This document shows, one piece after another, positions 44,619-54,749 of a DNA stretch of 64,000 bases. Origin of the DNA: Lentisalinibacter sp964427415 (GTDB lineage: Bacteria; Pseudomonadota; Gammaproteobacteria; Steroidobacterales; Woeseiaceae); NCBI GenBank assembly GCA_964427415.1, contig CAYRUH010000014.1, positions 12,483 through 76,482 on the forward strand. The letters run 5' to 3'. A program made the position numbers and the translations under genes. Position 1 is the first letter of the stretch. Every line of letters starts with the position of its first letter. The notes under the pieces are model-generated. The model worked only from the letters and a program-made list of their open reading frames with translations, made no database searches and was not told the origin of the DNA.

Positions 44619-45911
44619 TCAGTCGAAAGGGTGTCTCAGTACGATGGTGTGCTCCCGGTCGGCGCCAGTGGAAATGATGTCGATGGGGGTGGCGACGATC
44701 GCCTCGATGCGCGCGAGATAACTGCGGGCATTGGACGGCAGCGCATCGTAGTCAGTGATGCCCACCGTGGATTCCGTCCAGCCGGGCATGTCTTCGTAGA
44801 CGGGCTCGATATCGGCATAGCGGTCTACCGCGATCGGCGGGGTATCGATGGTGTCGTCACCGATGCGGTAGCCCGTGCAGATGCGCAGCGTCTCCATGCC
44901 GTCCAGTACGTCGAGCTTGGTGACGCAGAGTCCCGCGACGCTGTTGTTGACGATGGAGCGCTTCAGGGCCACGGCATCGAACCAGCCTACCCGGCGCGGC
45001 CGACCGGTGGTGGCACCGAACTCCGCACCCACCTTCGCCATGCGCTCGCCCTGGTCGTCGAACAGTTCGGTGGGGAACGGGCCCGCCCCCACCCGGGTCG
45101 TGTAGGCCTTCACGATGCCCAGCACATAGTCGAGCGACCGGGGACCGATGCCCGTGCCGGTGCTGGCGCTGGCCGCCACCGTATTCGAGGACGTCACGAA
45201 CGGGTAGGTCCCGTGGTCGATGTCGAGCATGGCGCCCTGGGCGCCCTCGAACAGGACACTTTCGCCGGCAATGGTGAGCTCATGCAAAATGCGGGTCACG
45301 TCGGCGGTGAGCGGCGCGATGGTCCCGGCCAGTTCCATGGCCCGATCCAGCGTCTCCGTAAAATCCACCGTCGCCGCATTGAAATAGTGCTTGAGGACGA
45401 AGTTGTGATAGTCCAGCACCTCGCCGAGACGCGCGGCGAACTGCTCGCGCATGTAGAGATCGGAGACCCGCACGGCCCGGCGTGCCACCTTATCCTCGTA
45501 AGCGGGGCCGATGCCTCTGCCCGTGGTGCCGATGGCAGCCGCCCCGCGTGCCTTCTCCCGGGCCCGGTCCAGCGCCACGTGAGACGGCAATATCAACGGG
45601 CAGGACGGACTCACCCGCAGCCGCTCGTACACCGGCACACCCCGCTCGATCAGGGCGGCTGCCTCCTCGACCAGCGCGTCCATGGACAGAACCACACCGT
45701 TGCCGATCAGGCACTGCACGCCATCGCGCAGGATGCCGGAGGGAATCAGGTGCAGGACAGTCTTCTCGGCGCCGATCACCAGTGTGTGGCCCGCATTGTG
45801 GCCGCCCTGAAACCGCGCGACGGCCGCGGCCCGGTCGGTCAGCAGGTCGACGATCTTGCCTTTGCCCTCGTCGCCCCACTGGGTGCCGATGACGACTACG
45901 TTTCTGCCCAT
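44619..45911 (-). CDS. purA: Adenylosuccinate synthetase
   Basis: 430 residues. Converts IMP and aspartate to adenylosuccinate using GTP. Signatures: GTQWGDEGKGKIVD, QGGHNAGHTLV, GTTGRGIGPAYEDK and FEGAQGAMLDIDHG. ATG at 45911 gives the family start MGRNVVVIG. Preceded by DUF2065 (yjeT) and hflKC, as in E. coli. Confidence 0.98.
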   Translation of the reverse strand: MGRNVVVIGTQWGDEGKGKIVDLLTDRAAAVARFQGGHNAGHTLVIGAEKTVLHLIPSGILRDGVQCLIGNGVVLSMDALVEEAAALIERGVPVYERLRVSPSCPLILPSHVALDRAREKARGAAAIGTTGRGIGPAYEDKVARRAVRVSDLYMREQFAARLGEVLDYHNFVLKHYFNAATVDFTETLDRAMELAGTIAPLTADVTRILHELTIAGESVLFEGAQGAMLDIDHGTYPFVTSSNTVAASASTGTGIGPRSLDYVLGIVKAYTTRVGAGPFPTELFDDQGERMAKVGAEFGATTGRPRRVGWFDAVALKRSIVNNSVAGLCVTKLDVLDGMETLRICTGYRIGDDTIDTPPIAVDRYADIEPVYEDMPGWTESTVGITDYDALPSNARSYLARIEAIVATPIDIISTGADREHTIVLRHPFD

Positions 45912-45942
45912 CGTTGTTCTTGTCCCCGGTCGTGAGGCTTTT

Positions 45943-46134
45943 TCAGAAGCGCACGAAATAAAGCAACACAAGCCCGGCGACCATGCTGACCAGGCCTATA
46001 CGGCGGATGCTGCCGTCGTCGAGTTCGGCGATGGTGACCAGCGCCTCGCGCCAGCGGCGCGGGCTGGCGAAAGGCAGCAGTCCCTCGAGGACGAGATACA
46101 GGGCGAAGGCCGCCCAGAGATCACTCCATTGCAT
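45943..46134 (-). CDS. DUF2065 membrane protein (YjeT family)
   Basis: 63 residues, two membrane helices. WSDLWAAFALYLVLEGLLPF and RIGLVSMVAGLVLLYFVRF are typical for DUF2065. Always found between hflC and purA in gammaproteobacteria. Function unknown. Confidence 0.9.
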   Translation of the reverse strand: MQWSDLWAAFALYLVLEGLLPFASPRRWREALVTIAELDDGSIRRIGLVSMVAGLVLLYFVRF

Positions 46135-46191
46135 GCGGCGTCTCCGTTCAGGCGCTCACCGGTGCTCCGGATAACGGGCAGCGGCTGCGGA

Positions 46192-47064
46192 TCAGCGCTG
46201 GGCGCCGGCGTCGTTCAGATAACGGAAGAAATCGCCCTCGGGATCCAGCACCAGCAGATCGCCGGTCAGACCTATCGAGTTCCGGTAAGCCTGGATGCTG
46301 CGATAGAAAGCATAGAACTCCTTGTCCCGATCGAAGGCGCGGGCATAGACCTCCGCGGACACCGCGTCGCCCTCACCCCGGATCTTCTGCGCCTCCCGGT
46401 TCGCCTCGGCGATAAGAATGGTGCGTTGGCGGTCGGCATCGGCGCGCATGCGTTCAGCCTCCTCGGCGCCTTCGGCACGCAACTCCGTCGCCACGGTCGC
46501 ACGCTCCTGGCGCATGCGCCGGTACACCGACCCCGCCACGTCCTCGGAGAACTCGATCCGCTTCACCCGCACGTCAACCAGTTCGATCCCGAACTCGGTT
46601 GCCGTCTCTGCCGCGGCGACCACTATGTCGTCCATGAGCACGGTACGCTCCAGGGACACCACCTGGCGCACCGTCCGCTTGGCAAACTCGTTTCGCAGAT
46701 CGGCCTTGAGAATCTCCAGCAGCCGGCCCGTGGCGATCACCTCGTTGCCGCCCGTGGATATGTAGTACTGCCTCGCATCCCGGATGCGCCACTTCAGGAA
46801 GAAGTCCACGAACACGGATTTCTTCTCCGCAGTAATCACTTCCTCGGGTGGATTGTTCAGCGTGAGAATCTGCCGCGGGAACTTCCGGACGTTGTTGACG
46901 ATTGGCATTTTGAAATGCAGGCCCGGCTCGTAATCGGAAGCGATGACCTCGCCGAACCGGAACTTGAGGGCATACTCACGCTCGTCGACGGTGAAAACCG
47001 AAAGGCCGAGGATCACCAGTGCCAGACCGAGGGCGATGACGACAATGAAACGGGCGTTACTCAT
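46192..47064 (-). CDS. hflC: HflC, modulator of FtsH protease
   Basis: 290 residues. N-terminal membrane anchor (FIVVIALGLALVILGLSVF), then SPFH/band-7 domain with DEREYALKFRFGEV and KMPIVNNVRKFPRQIL, and a coiled coil ending in NREAQKIRGEGDA. Forms the large HflKC cage around FtsH in the periplasm. Its ATG and the hflK stop share one base. Confidence 0.97.
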   Translation of the reverse strand: MSNARFIVVIALGLALVILGLSVFTVDEREYALKFRFGEVIASDYEPGLHFKMPIVNNVRKFPRQILTLNNPPEEVITAEKKSVFVDFFLKWRIRDARQYYISTGGNEVIATGRLLEILKADLRNEFAKRTVRQVVSLERTVLMDDIVVAAAETATEFGIELVDVRVKRIEFSEDVAGSVYRRMRQERATVATELRAEGAEEAERMRADADRQRTILIAEANREAQKIRGEGDAVSAEVYARAFDRDKEFYAFYRSIQAYRNSIGLTGDLLVLDPEGDFFRYLNDAGAQR

Positions 47065-48218
47065 CAGCGAGTCCTCCTGGCGCGCGCGTCGTCGCGGTTT
47101 ATGGGATCGCTTTGCTCTCGCATCTTCGGCAGCGAACTCGCCGTCGGCCCGGTCTCGGAATCGTCGCCCCCGGCCGCACCGGCCTGGCGTTGCAGTAGTT
47201 TGTCGATCGGCAGATACAGCAGGTTGCCGCTGCCCTCCGCGTCCAGAAGAATCTTGCTGGAACGCTGCAGGACGTCCTCGATGGATTCGATGTAGAGACG
47301 CTCCCGGGTCACCTCCGGCGCCGCCTGGTATTCCGCCAGCAGCAGCTCGAAGCGGGCTGCCTCACCTTCCGCGTTGGCAATCAGCCGGTCCCTGTAGGCA
47401 AGGGCATCCTCGCGCATGCGCGCCGCCTGACCCCGCGCCCGCGGGATGATGTCGTTACGGTAGGCTTCTGCCTCCAGACGCAGGCGCTCCTTGTCCTCCC
47501 GCGCCTTGACCGCATCCTGCACGGCATCCCTCACCTGATTGGGAAACTGTACCTTCTGCAGATTGACGGAGATCACGCTGATTCCGGCTTCATACAGGTC
47601 GAGCGTGCGCTGGATGAGTTCCTGGGTCCGGTCGGCGATCTCCGCCTGGTTCTCGAGCAGGATCTCGTCCAGTGTACTCTTGCCGACAATCTCGCGGATG
47701 GCGCTCTCGCTCACCTCGTCCAGCGTCTCATCGGCGTTGCGCACATTGAACCGGAAGGCGATCGGGTCGATCCTGCGGTACTGGACCGCCAGATCCACCA
47801 GCACGAAGTTCTCGTCGCCGGTGAGCATCTGGGAGGTCTGCTCGAAGCGGCTGACCGCGCCGACATTCACCTTCTCCACCGACTCAACGGGGTACGGGAT
47901 ATGCCAGTGCAGCCCCGGCATGGTCGTCGCCTGATAGTCGCCGAAGCGCAGTACCAGGCCGCGTTCGGCCTCGTCGATACGGTACAGGCCCGTGAGCCCC
48001 CAGGCTACAAGCGCCAGCGCGACAATGATGGCGATGCCGGTATTACCGCCGGCCGACCCGCCACTGCCGCCGCCGCCCCTGCCGCCGAAGGCGCTCTTCA
48101 GGCGGCGCTGCCAGTCGCGGATGATCTTGTCCAGATCAGCCGGGCCCTGATCTCGTCCTCCCCAGGGGTCCCTGGGGCCTTTGGGATCATTGCCGTCACC
48201 AGATTCGTTCCAGGCCAT
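47064..48218 (-). CDS. hflK: HflK, modulator of FtsH protease
   Basis: 384 residues. Cytoplasmic Gly/Asp-rich head (GRGGGGSGGSAGG), membrane helix, SPFH domain (DEAERGLVLRFGDYQAT, PGLHWHIPYP) and a coiled coil with PRARGQAARMREDALAYRD. Partner of HflC in regulating FtsH. Confidence 0.97.
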   Translation of the reverse strand: MAWNESGDGNDPKGPRDPWGGRDQGPADLDKIIRDWQRRLKSAFGGRGGGGSGGSAGGNTGIAIIVALALVAWGLTGLYRIDEAERGLVLRFGDYQATTMPGLHWHIPYPVESVEKVNVGAVSRFEQTSQMLTGDENFVLVDLAVQYRRIDPIAFRFNVRNADETLDEVSESAIREIVGKSTLDEILLENQAEIADRTQELIQRTLDLYEAGISVISVNLQKVQFPNQVRDAVQDAVKAREDKERLRLEAEAYRNDIIPRARGQAARMREDALAYRDRLIANAEGEAARFELLLAEYQAAPEVTRERLYIESIEDVLQRSSKILLDAEGSGNLLYLPIDKLLQRQAGAAGGDDSETGPTASSLPKMREQSDPINRDDARARRTR

Positions 48219-48244
48219 GTGCTTCGTTCAATCCTCTGCCGACG

Positions 48245-49570
48245 TCAGGACGCCGCGCGTTTTTCGACGGCCGCCCCGCCGTCCTCACGGTACGGCTCGA
48301 GGCGGTCCACAGCGATATTCTCATGGGCGCAGAAGCGCGCGAAATCTGTCGCATCCATGTCCAGAACCAGCCACCAGCCACCGTCCTCGGCGGGCTCCTC
48401 TTCCACCACGGCGCCCGCGCCGTAGAGCACGGAACGCTGGCGCCCTTCCGAAGGCGCAAGCCGCAGCCTGCCGCTTACCCGGCGGGAACGGAACTTTACG
48501 CGGAGAGCTTCCAGCAACCAATCCAGACCCTCGCCCGAGCGGGCGGAGAGCCAGACACCACGTGGATCCCCATCATCGTCGGACTCCAGCCGCGGCCGGC
48601 GCCCTAGAATATCAATCTTATTGTACACCCTGATCTGGGGCACATCCCGCGCGCCTATCTGCTCCAGCACCTCGTTGACCTGACGGATACGCGGCAGGCG
48701 CTGCGGGTCGCTGGCGTCGATCACGTGCAGGATGAGGCTCGCATCCCGCGTCTCTTTGAGGGTCGAGCGGAATGCGGCCACGAGTTCGTGGGGCAGATCG
48801 CGCACGAATCCGACCGTGTCGGCCAGTACGACCTCGCTGGCGTCGGGCAGCTCCAGACGTCTCAGGGTCGGGTCCAGCGTGGCGAACAGCTGGTCCGCCG
48901 CGTAGACCCGGGCTTCGGTGAGCCGGTTGAACAGCGTCGACTTGCCGGCATTGGTGTAACCCACCAGCGCGACCGTAGGCACCTCGCCGCGCAGGCGGTT
49001 GCGCCGGCCGAGTTCGCGCTGACTGTCCACCTTCTCCAGCCGGGCCTGGATACGCCGGATGCGATCCTGGATCAGCCGGCGGTCTGTCTCGAGCTGGGTC
49101 TCGCCCGGCCCGCGCAGCCCGATGCCGCCCTTCTGGCGTTCCAGGTGAGTCCAGCCGCGGACCAGCCGGGTGGCGATGTGACGAAGCTGGGCGAGTTCCA
49201 CCTGCAGTTTACCCTCATGGGAGCGCGCACGCTGCGCGAAGATATCCAGGATCAGTCCGGTGCGATCCAGCACGCGGCAGCGCAGGCGATTTTCCAGATT
49301 CCTTTCCTGGCTGGGCGAGAGGTCGCGACCGAAGATCACGAGCTCGGCGCATTCGCGAGCGACGCGTTCGGCCAACTCTTCGACCTTGCCGCTGCCGATC
49401 AGGTAGCGGGGTTCGGGCGAGCGGCGGGAGACAACGACGGTGTCCAGCACGTCGGCACCGGCGGACAGTGCCAGTTCCCTTAGTTCCTGGCAGTCGTCCG
49501 GGTCCGGCCGGGCGCCGAACTCGACATTGACCAGAATCGCACGCTCGCCGCTCTTCGGGCGTTCAAACAA
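48245..49570 (-). CDS. hflX: GTPase HflX
   Basis: 441 residues. N-terminal HflX domain with GSGKVEELAERV and LRGPGETQLETDRRLI, then Obg/Era-type GTPase with P-loop VGYTNAGKSTLFN, TLDPTLRRLELP and NKIDIL. Ribosome-splitting factor during stress. The start appears to be TTG at 49570, 32 bases after the hfq stop. Confidence 0.97.
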   Translation of the reverse strand: MFERPKSGERAILVNVEFGARPDPDDCQELRELALSAGADVLDTVVVSRRSPEPRYLIGSGKVEELAERVARECAELVIFGRDLSPSQERNLENRLRCRVLDRTGLILDIFAQRARSHEGKLQVELAQLRHIATRLVRGWTHLERQKGGIGLRGPGETQLETDRRLIQDRIRRIQARLEKVDSQRELGRRNRLRGEVPTVALVGYTNAGKSTLFNRLTEARVYAADQLFATLDPTLRRLELPDASEVVLADTVGFVRDLPHELVAAFRSTLKETRDASLILHVIDASDPQRLPRIRQVNEVLEQIGARDVPQIRVYNKIDILGRRPRLESDDDGDPRGVWLSARSGEGLDWLLEALRVKFRSRRVSGRLRLAPSEGRQRSVLYGAGAVVEEEPAEDGGWWLVLDMDATDFARFCAHENIAVDRLEPYREDGGAAVEKRAAS

Positions 49571-49602
49571 GAGGAACCTCCGGGGGGAACGTGCTGCTCC
49601 GC

Positions 49603-49848
49603 TCAGTCGCCGTCATCCCCACCTTCGTCGGCGGCAGGGAGGCGGACGTTGCGCGACGGCACGACCGTCGAGATAGCGTGCTTGTACACCATCTGATTGA
49701 CACTGTTCTTCAGCAATACGACAAACTGATCGAACGAATCGATCTGTCCCTGCAGCTTGATGCCATTCACCAGGTAGATGGATACCGGCACCTTTTCCCT
49801 GCGCAGGATATTCAGAAACGGATCTTGCAAAGACTGGCCCTTGGCCAT
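49603..49848 (-). CDS. hfq: RNA chaperone Hfq
   Basis: 81 residues. MAKGQSLQDPFLNILRRE, VPVSIYLVNGIKLQGQI (Sm1) and YKHAISTVVPSR (Sm2) are nearly identical to E. coli Hfq. The tail is short and acidic (ADEGGDDGD). Hexameric chaperone for small RNAs and mRNAs. Confidence 0.99.
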   Translation of the reverse strand: MAKGQSLQDPFLNILRREKVPVSIYLVNGIKLQGQIDSFDQFVVLLKNSVNQMVYKHAISTVVPSRNVRLPAADEGGDDGD

Positions 49849-49978
49849 CCTCCTACTCCTTATTGTTATCGTTGTCCCGCCGGCTCCTGCCCGCCGCCGC
49901 GGACGGGCTGCGGGCGAACCGCTGCGGGTGCATCAACCCAGGCAGACACGCGGGGAGCATATCACAGGCCACCACGGG

Positions 49979-50950
49979 TCAGGGGCCGTCGGGGCGACCG
50001 ATAATTGCCTCAATCCAGGTCGATATGCGGCCCGGTGTGGCCGGATCAAGGGGGTCCAGGCATTCGGCGTCGTCCTCCCCCCGCATCCAGGTGTGCTGAC
50101 GCTTGGCGAGACGGGCCGTCGCGACTTCCGCTTGCCGACGGGCCTCGGCCAGCGTCGTCTCGCCCTGGAGGTGGCGCACCAGCTGCCGGTAGCCGACCGC
50201 ACGCAGGGCAGGCGTATCGGCGCTGAGCCCGGGCCGCGCCAGCAGTGCCTCGACCTCGGCGATGAAGCCAGCCTCGAGCATCGCCTCCAGCCTCAGGCGT
50301 ATCCGCTCCCGGAGCACGTCCCGATCCCCGAACACCAGCGCCAGGCGGATGAAGCGCCCGGCAGGCGGTGACTGTGCCTGCTCCCGGTGCCAGTCGGACA
50401 ATGGCCGCCCGCTCAGCTCCCGGACCTCGAGTGCCCGCTGTATGCGCTGCACATCGCCGGGCTCGATGCGCGCGGCGGTCGCCGGGTCAACCCGGGCCAG
50501 CTCGGCGTACAGGGCGTCCCAGCCCAGCGCATGCGCCCTGGCGTCGATGGCCGCGCGCACGCGCGGGTCCCGACCCGGCAGCTCGGACAACCCACGGGTG
50601 AGAGCGCGGAAATAGAGCATGGTGCCGCCCACCAGCAGCGGGATACGGCGCGAAGCGCGGATCTCCCGGATCGAGCGCAGCGCGTCGCGCCGGAAATCGC
50701 CCGCCGAATAGGTCTGCTCGGGTTCGCGGATATCGATCAACCGGTGCGGCGCCTCGGCCAGCACCCCGGGCGGCGGCTTGGCAGTACCGATGTCCATGCC
50801 CCGGTACACCATCGCCGAATCGACGCTGACGATCTCCACGGGTAGCCGGCGCGCCAGTTCCACAGCGATGTCCGTCTTGCCGGCCGCGGTCTGTCCCATC
50901 AGGCAGAGCACCGGACCGCCCAGAGAGCGCTCTGCCCTGCTGCGACTCAC
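49979..50950 (-). CDS. miaA: tRNA dimethylallyltransferase MiaA
   Basis: 323 residues. P-loop MGQTAAGKTDIAVELARRLP, then VDSAMVYRGMDIGTAKP, VGGTMLYFRALTRGLS and TARLAKRQHTWMRG. Makes i6A37 in tRNAs reading UNN codons. GTG at 50950 overlaps the mutL stop (GTGA); a longer frame upstream is inside mutL. Confidence 0.97.
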   Translation of the reverse strand: MSRSRAERSLGGPVLCLMGQTAAGKTDIAVELARRLPVEIVSVDSAMVYRGMDIGTAKPPPGVLAEAPHRLIDIREPEQTYSAGDFRRDALRSIREIRASRRIPLLVGGTMLYFRALTRGLSELPGRDPRVRAAIDARAHALGWDALYAELARVDPATAARIEPGDVQRIQRALEVRELSGRPLSDWHREQAQSPPAGRFIRLALVFGDRDVLRERIRLRLEAMLEAGFIAEVEALLARPGLSADTPALRAVGYRQLVRHLQGETTLAEARRQAEVATARLAKRQHTWMRGEDDAECLDPLDPATPGRISTWIEAIIGRPDGP

Positions 50951-52737
50951 TGTCCCCGCAGAAACAGCCGGTCGAGCTCGCGCAGGCCCAGCGCCGTCCA
51001 GGTCGGCCGCCCGTGGTTGCACTGATCGGCGCGCTCGGTGGTTTCCATGGCGCGCAGAAGCGCATTCATCTCCGGCACGGTCATGGAGCGGTTCGCCCGC
51101 ACCGAATGGTGACAGGCCATGGTGGCGAGCAGCTGGTCCATGTGGCCGGCGATGCGGCCGCTGGTGCCGTGCTCGGCCAGGTCCGCCAGCACGTCACGGA
51201 CCAGTTCCTCCGCGGCGCAGGCGGCCAGCAGCGCCGGGATCTCCCGGATCACGACCGACTCCGGCCCGTGGCGATCCAGCACCAGCCCGACCTCGCGGAA
51301 TGTCTCCGCATGGTGCTCGGCCAGATCGGCTTCAGCCCGGGAGACCCCCACCGCCCGGGGAACCAGCAGCGGCTGGCGCACCACGTTACGATCCGCGAGG
51401 GCCCGCTTCAGCCGCTCGTAGGTGATGCGCTCGTGTGCGGCGTGCATGTCCACCAGAATCAGTCCGTCCGCGTTCTCAGCGAGGACGTAGATGCCGTGGA
51501 GCTGGGCCAGCGCGTAGCCTAGCGGCGGGACGCCGCCGGCCGCGGGAGACAGCGTCTCGGTCTCCGTCGTCGCCGCGCCAGCCTCGTTACTGCCCGATAG
51601 CGCCGCGTAGGCGGCCAGCGACTCCGCGGCGCCCGACCCCCGGGCGGGCCAGTCGACCGCCGGCAGCGCCATGTCCGACTGGCGAAATTGCCGCAGCGTT
51701 GCCGGCGCGGCGACCGCCGTAGCAGCCGGGCGTGCCCCCGGCCGCGTCCCGGCCAGCGCCTCCTCGATATTGCGGAACACGAACTCGTGCACGCTGCGCG
51801 AATCACGGAAGCGGACTTCGTGCTTGGCGGGATGGGCATTCGCATCCACGCGTGCCGGGTCCAGACTGACGCTGATCAGGTAGGCCGGGTGGCGGCCGTG
51901 GAAAAGCACGTCCCGGTACCCGTGGCGCACGGCGTGCATGAGCACCTTGTCGCGCACCGCGCGCCCGTTCACGTAGCTGTACTGCAGGTCGGCCTGGCTG
52001 CGGGAATAAGTGGGCAGGGCCAGCCAGCCGACCAGTGCGATGCCCTGCGCCTCGCGCGTCACCTCGATGCACTCCGCCGCGAAACGCTCGCCCAGCACCT
52101 GGGACAACCGCCGCAGCCGGCCGGCGCCGTCTGTCGCAGCCGCCAGATGCATCACGCTGCGGCCGTTGTGGGTCAGGGTGAACTGGACGCCGAAGCGCGA
52201 CAGCGCGAGCCGGCGCAGTGTCCGGTCGATATGCTGGAACTCCGTCTTTGCGGTGCGCAGGAACCGCCGCCGGGCCGGTGTGTTGAAGAACAGGTCGCGC
52301 ACCTCGACGGTGGTTCCCTCCGGATGGGCGGCCGGGACCGGTTCCGACAGGGCACCGTTGTCGGCTCCCACGCACCAGGCGGTGCCGGCGCCGGCCGCAC
52401 GGGAGGTCAGCGAGAGGCGGGACACCGAGGCGATGCTCGGCAGCGCCTCGCCGCGAAAACCGAGCGAGGCGACGGCCTCAAGATCGTCGAGACTGTCGAT
52501 CTTGCTGGTGGCGTGACGGGCAAGGGCGAGCCCCACCTCGGGTTCCGGGATGCCGGCGCCGTCGTCGCGGACCCGGATCAGGCGCGCGCCGCCGGCCTCG
52601 ATGTCCACCTCGATGCGGCGTGCGCCCGCGTCGAGGCTGTTCTCCACCAGTTCCTTGACCACGGAAGCCGGCCGCTCGACGACCTCGCCGGCAGCAATCT
52701 GATTCACCAGGTGTTCGGGCAGTACTTGGATGGCCAT
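50947..52737 (-). CDS. mutL: DNA mismatch repair protein MutL
   Basis: 596 residues. GHKL ATPase: VKELVENSLDAGA, RDDGAGIPEPEV, SLGFRGEALPSIASV. The C-terminal dimerisation domain carries DMHAAHERITYERLK. There is no DQHA(x)2E(x)4E endonuclease motif, as expected for organisms with MutH-type repair. ATG at 52737 gives the standard MAIQVLPEHLVNQIAAGEVV start. Confidence 0.98.
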   Translation of the reverse strand: MAIQVLPEHLVNQIAAGEVVERPASVVKELVENSLDAGARRIEVDIEAGGARLIRVRDDGAGIPEPEVGLALARHATSKIDSLDDLEAVASLGFRGEALPSIASVSRLSLTSRAAGAGTAWCVGADNGALSEPVPAAHPEGTTVEVRDLFFNTPARRRFLRTAKTEFQHIDRTLRRLALSRFGVQFTLTHNGRSVMHLAAATDGAGRLRRLSQVLGERFAAECIEVTREAQGIALVGWLALPTYSRSQADLQYSYVNGRAVRDKVLMHAVRHGYRDVLFHGRHPAYLISVSLDPARVDANAHPAKHEVRFRDSRSVHEFVFRNIEEALAGTRPGARPAATAVAAPATLRQFRQSDMALPAVDWPARGSGAAESLAAYAALSGSNEAGAATTETETLSPAAGGVPPLGYALAQLHGIYVLAENADGLILVDMHAAHERITYERLKRALADRNVVRQPLLVPRAVGVSRAEADLAEHHAETFREVGLVLDRHGPESVVIREIPALLAACAAEELVRDVLADLAEHGTSGRIAGHMDQLLATMACHHSVRANRSMTVPEMNALLRAMETTERADQCNHGRPTWTALGLRELDRLFLRGQ

Positions 52738-52833
52738 AATGCGGCAACCGGGCGCAACCGTTGGCCCGTGCGAGGATTCTGTCACAAAGCTCCGATCGGC
52801 CGCCAGGCGGCTGCCCCGGTGCACGCCCGCGGA

Positions 52834-54186
52834 TCAGCCGGAGGGGATGCGCAGCACCTGGCCGATGCGGATCCGGTCCCCTGCGAGGTTGTTGACGGCC
52901 CGGATCGAGGAGATGCTCACGTTGTAGCGAGTGGCGATCTCGCTCAGCGTATCGCCGCGGGAAATCACGTGCCTGACGACAGGCTCGCGGCCCTCGCGGA
53001 CGGCCTGCGCCACCCAGGAATCGGGCGGCGGATTGGCGTAGAAATAGTTGCGGATCCCGCCGAGGATAGCGCCGGCCAGCCGTTCCTGATGATTGCGGTC
53101 GTTGAGCTTTCGCTCCTCGCTGGGATTGGAGATGAACGCTGTCTCGACCAGTATGGAGGGCACGTCCGGTGATTTCAGCACTGCGAAGCCCGCCTGCTGC
53201 ACCGTGCGCTTGTGCACGGTGCTCACCCTGGCGAGTTCGTCGATGACCTTCTTACCCACCTCCATGCTGGCGCCCAGCGAGGCGTTCTGGGACAGGTCCA
53301 GCAACACCGAGGCCAGATCCAGGTCCTTGTCGGAGAGCGCGACGCCGCCGATCAGGTGGGTGTTGTTCTGCTCGGCGAGTCGGTGGGCGGCCTCGTCGCT
53401 CGCGCCTTTCAGCGACAGCACCCACACAGAGGAGCCCCGCGCCCGCTTGTCGCGCACGGCATCGGCGTGGATGGAGACGAACAGGTCGGCGCGGTGACGC
53501 CGGGCATACTCCATACGCTCGCGCAACGGGATCAGGCTGTCGTCCCTGCGCACGAGCACGGCGCGCAGGCCGGGTTCCGCATCGATCCTCGCCGCGAGCT
53601 TGCGCGCGATCGCGAGCACGACGTCCTTCTCCCGCGTCCGGCCCTGGCCGATGGCGCCCGGATCCCGTCCGCCGTGGCCCGGATCGATGGCGACCACCAG
53701 GTCACGGGGCTGGGCATCGGGGCGCCGCCGGGTCGTCTTCACGGGCTCCGGGATGCCGGGCTCCGCCAGGTCGATGACCAGGCGGTCGCCGTAGCGGCCG
53801 TAGGGTCCGGCACTGAAACTGCGCGGACGCACGGAACGTTCCACGTCCAGCACGATGCGCAGGTCGTCGCCGTCGCGGCGCGCGGCCCGGATGCCGCGGA
53901 CGTAGCCCGTACCTTCCGGCAGGCTCGCGAGCCGCTCGGCCAGCCGGCTGTTGCGTACGTCGACCACCACCCGGTCCGGCCCGGGCAGCGTGAACAAACT
54001 GTGGTCAGCCGGCGCGCTCAGGTCGAGGACGACGCGGGTCTTGCCGTCCTCCGACCACAGGCGGATGTCTTCGACGGTGGCCGGGGACGCGGGTGAGGCC
54101 AACAGGCACAGGGCTGCGCCAACCACTGAAAAGAAAAATGGAATCCCCGCTCGTTGCATAGACCCGGCGCCGTGAGCACTCGACAT
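52834..54186 (-). CDS. amiB: N-acetylmuramoyl-L-alanine amidase (AmiB/AmiC type, with LysM)
   Basis: About 450 residues. Signal peptide, AMIN domain (ATVEDIRLWSEDGKTRVVLD), zinc amidase_3 domain with AIDPGHGGRDPGAIG (His), RMEYARRHRADLFVSIHADA and SILVETAFISN (Glu), and a C-terminal LysM (VISRGDTLSEIATRYNVS). Splits septal peptidoglycan during cell separation. Starts at 54186 (ATG) or nine residues later at 54159. The position between tsaE and mutL, as in E. coli, and the LysM support AmiB. Confidence 0.92.
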   Translation of the reverse strand: MSSAHGAGSMQRAGIPFFFSVVGAALCLLASPASPATVEDIRLWSEDGKTRVVLDLSAPADHSLFTLPGPDRVVVDVRNSRLAERLASLPEGTGYVRGIRAARRDGDDLRIVLDVERSVRPRSFSAGPYGRYGDRLVIDLAEPGIPEPVKTTRRRPDAQPRDLVVAIDPGHGGRDPGAIGQGRTREKDVVLAIARKLAARIDAEPGLRAVLVRRDDSLIPLRERMEYARRHRADLFVSIHADAVRDKRARGSSVWVLSLKGASDEAAHRLAEQNNTHLIGGVALSDKDLDLASVLLDLSQNASLGASMEVGKKVIDELARVSTVHKRTVQQAGFAVLKSPDVPSILVETAFISNPSEERKLNDRNHQERLAGAILGGIRNYFYANPPPDSWVAQAVREGREPVVRHVISRGDTLSEIATRYNVSISSIRAVNNLAGDRIRIGQVLRIPSG

Positions 54187-54260
54187 AAGGCCGCCCCAGT
54201 ATACGCATCCGGAACGGAAATCCAAGGGTTTTTCACTGGATAACCAGCCAGATACGGCGA

Positions 54261-54749
54261 TTAGTTGAAGTGGGAAATCGACTGCTGCACGGCCCGCTCG
54301 AGTACCGCGCCGGTGGGCGTGAGCGCCTCCATCCGCGCGTGCCGGGCACCGTCCGCGTGGGACAGGCGGATCACCAGGTCCGCACTGGCCGCCAGCTCCG
54401 GCGCCCGTTCCGGCCATTCCACCAGCGAGATCGCGCCCTCCATGTCCCGCCAGCCGAGATACTCGAGTTCCTGCGCATCCGCGATGCGGTACAGGTCGAG
54501 GTGGAAGAGTCGCATGCCGTCGATCTCGTAGGGCTCCACCAGGGTATAGGTGGGGCTGGGCACGGGTCCCGCGTATCCCATCGCGCGCAGGAGCCCGCGC
54601 ACCAGGGTGGTTTTGCCGGCACCGAGTTCGCCTTGCAAAAGGATCAGGCAGCCGGCATCACGCAGGCCGCGGAGGGCGCCGGCCAGCGCCTCGCCCAGTG
54701 ACTCCGTGGCCGCACTATCCGACAGCTCCGCAATCAGGGATTCACCCAC
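54261..54749 (-). CDS. tsaE: tRNA threonylcarbamoyladenosine biosynthesis protein TsaE
   Basis: 162 residues. P-loop LQGELGAGKTTLVRGLL, SPTYTLVEPYE and FHLDLYRIADAQELEYLG. ATPase that supports TsaBD in making t6A37. GTG at 54749 overlaps the end of nnrD by 16 bases. Longer frames upstream are inside nnrD. Confidence 0.96.
   Translation of the reverse strand: MGESLIAELSDSAATESLGEALAGALRGLRDAGCLILLQGELGAGKTTLVRGLLRAMGYAGPVPSPTYTLVEPYEIDGMRLFHLDLYRIADAQELEYLGWRDMEGAISLVEWPERAPELAASADLVIRLSHADGARHARMEALTPTGAVLERAVQQSISHFN

Noticed and set aside
51435..53172. Overlapping plus-strand frames opposite mutL and amiB
   Set aside because: Both underlying minus-strand genes are certain; the opposite frames are shadows.
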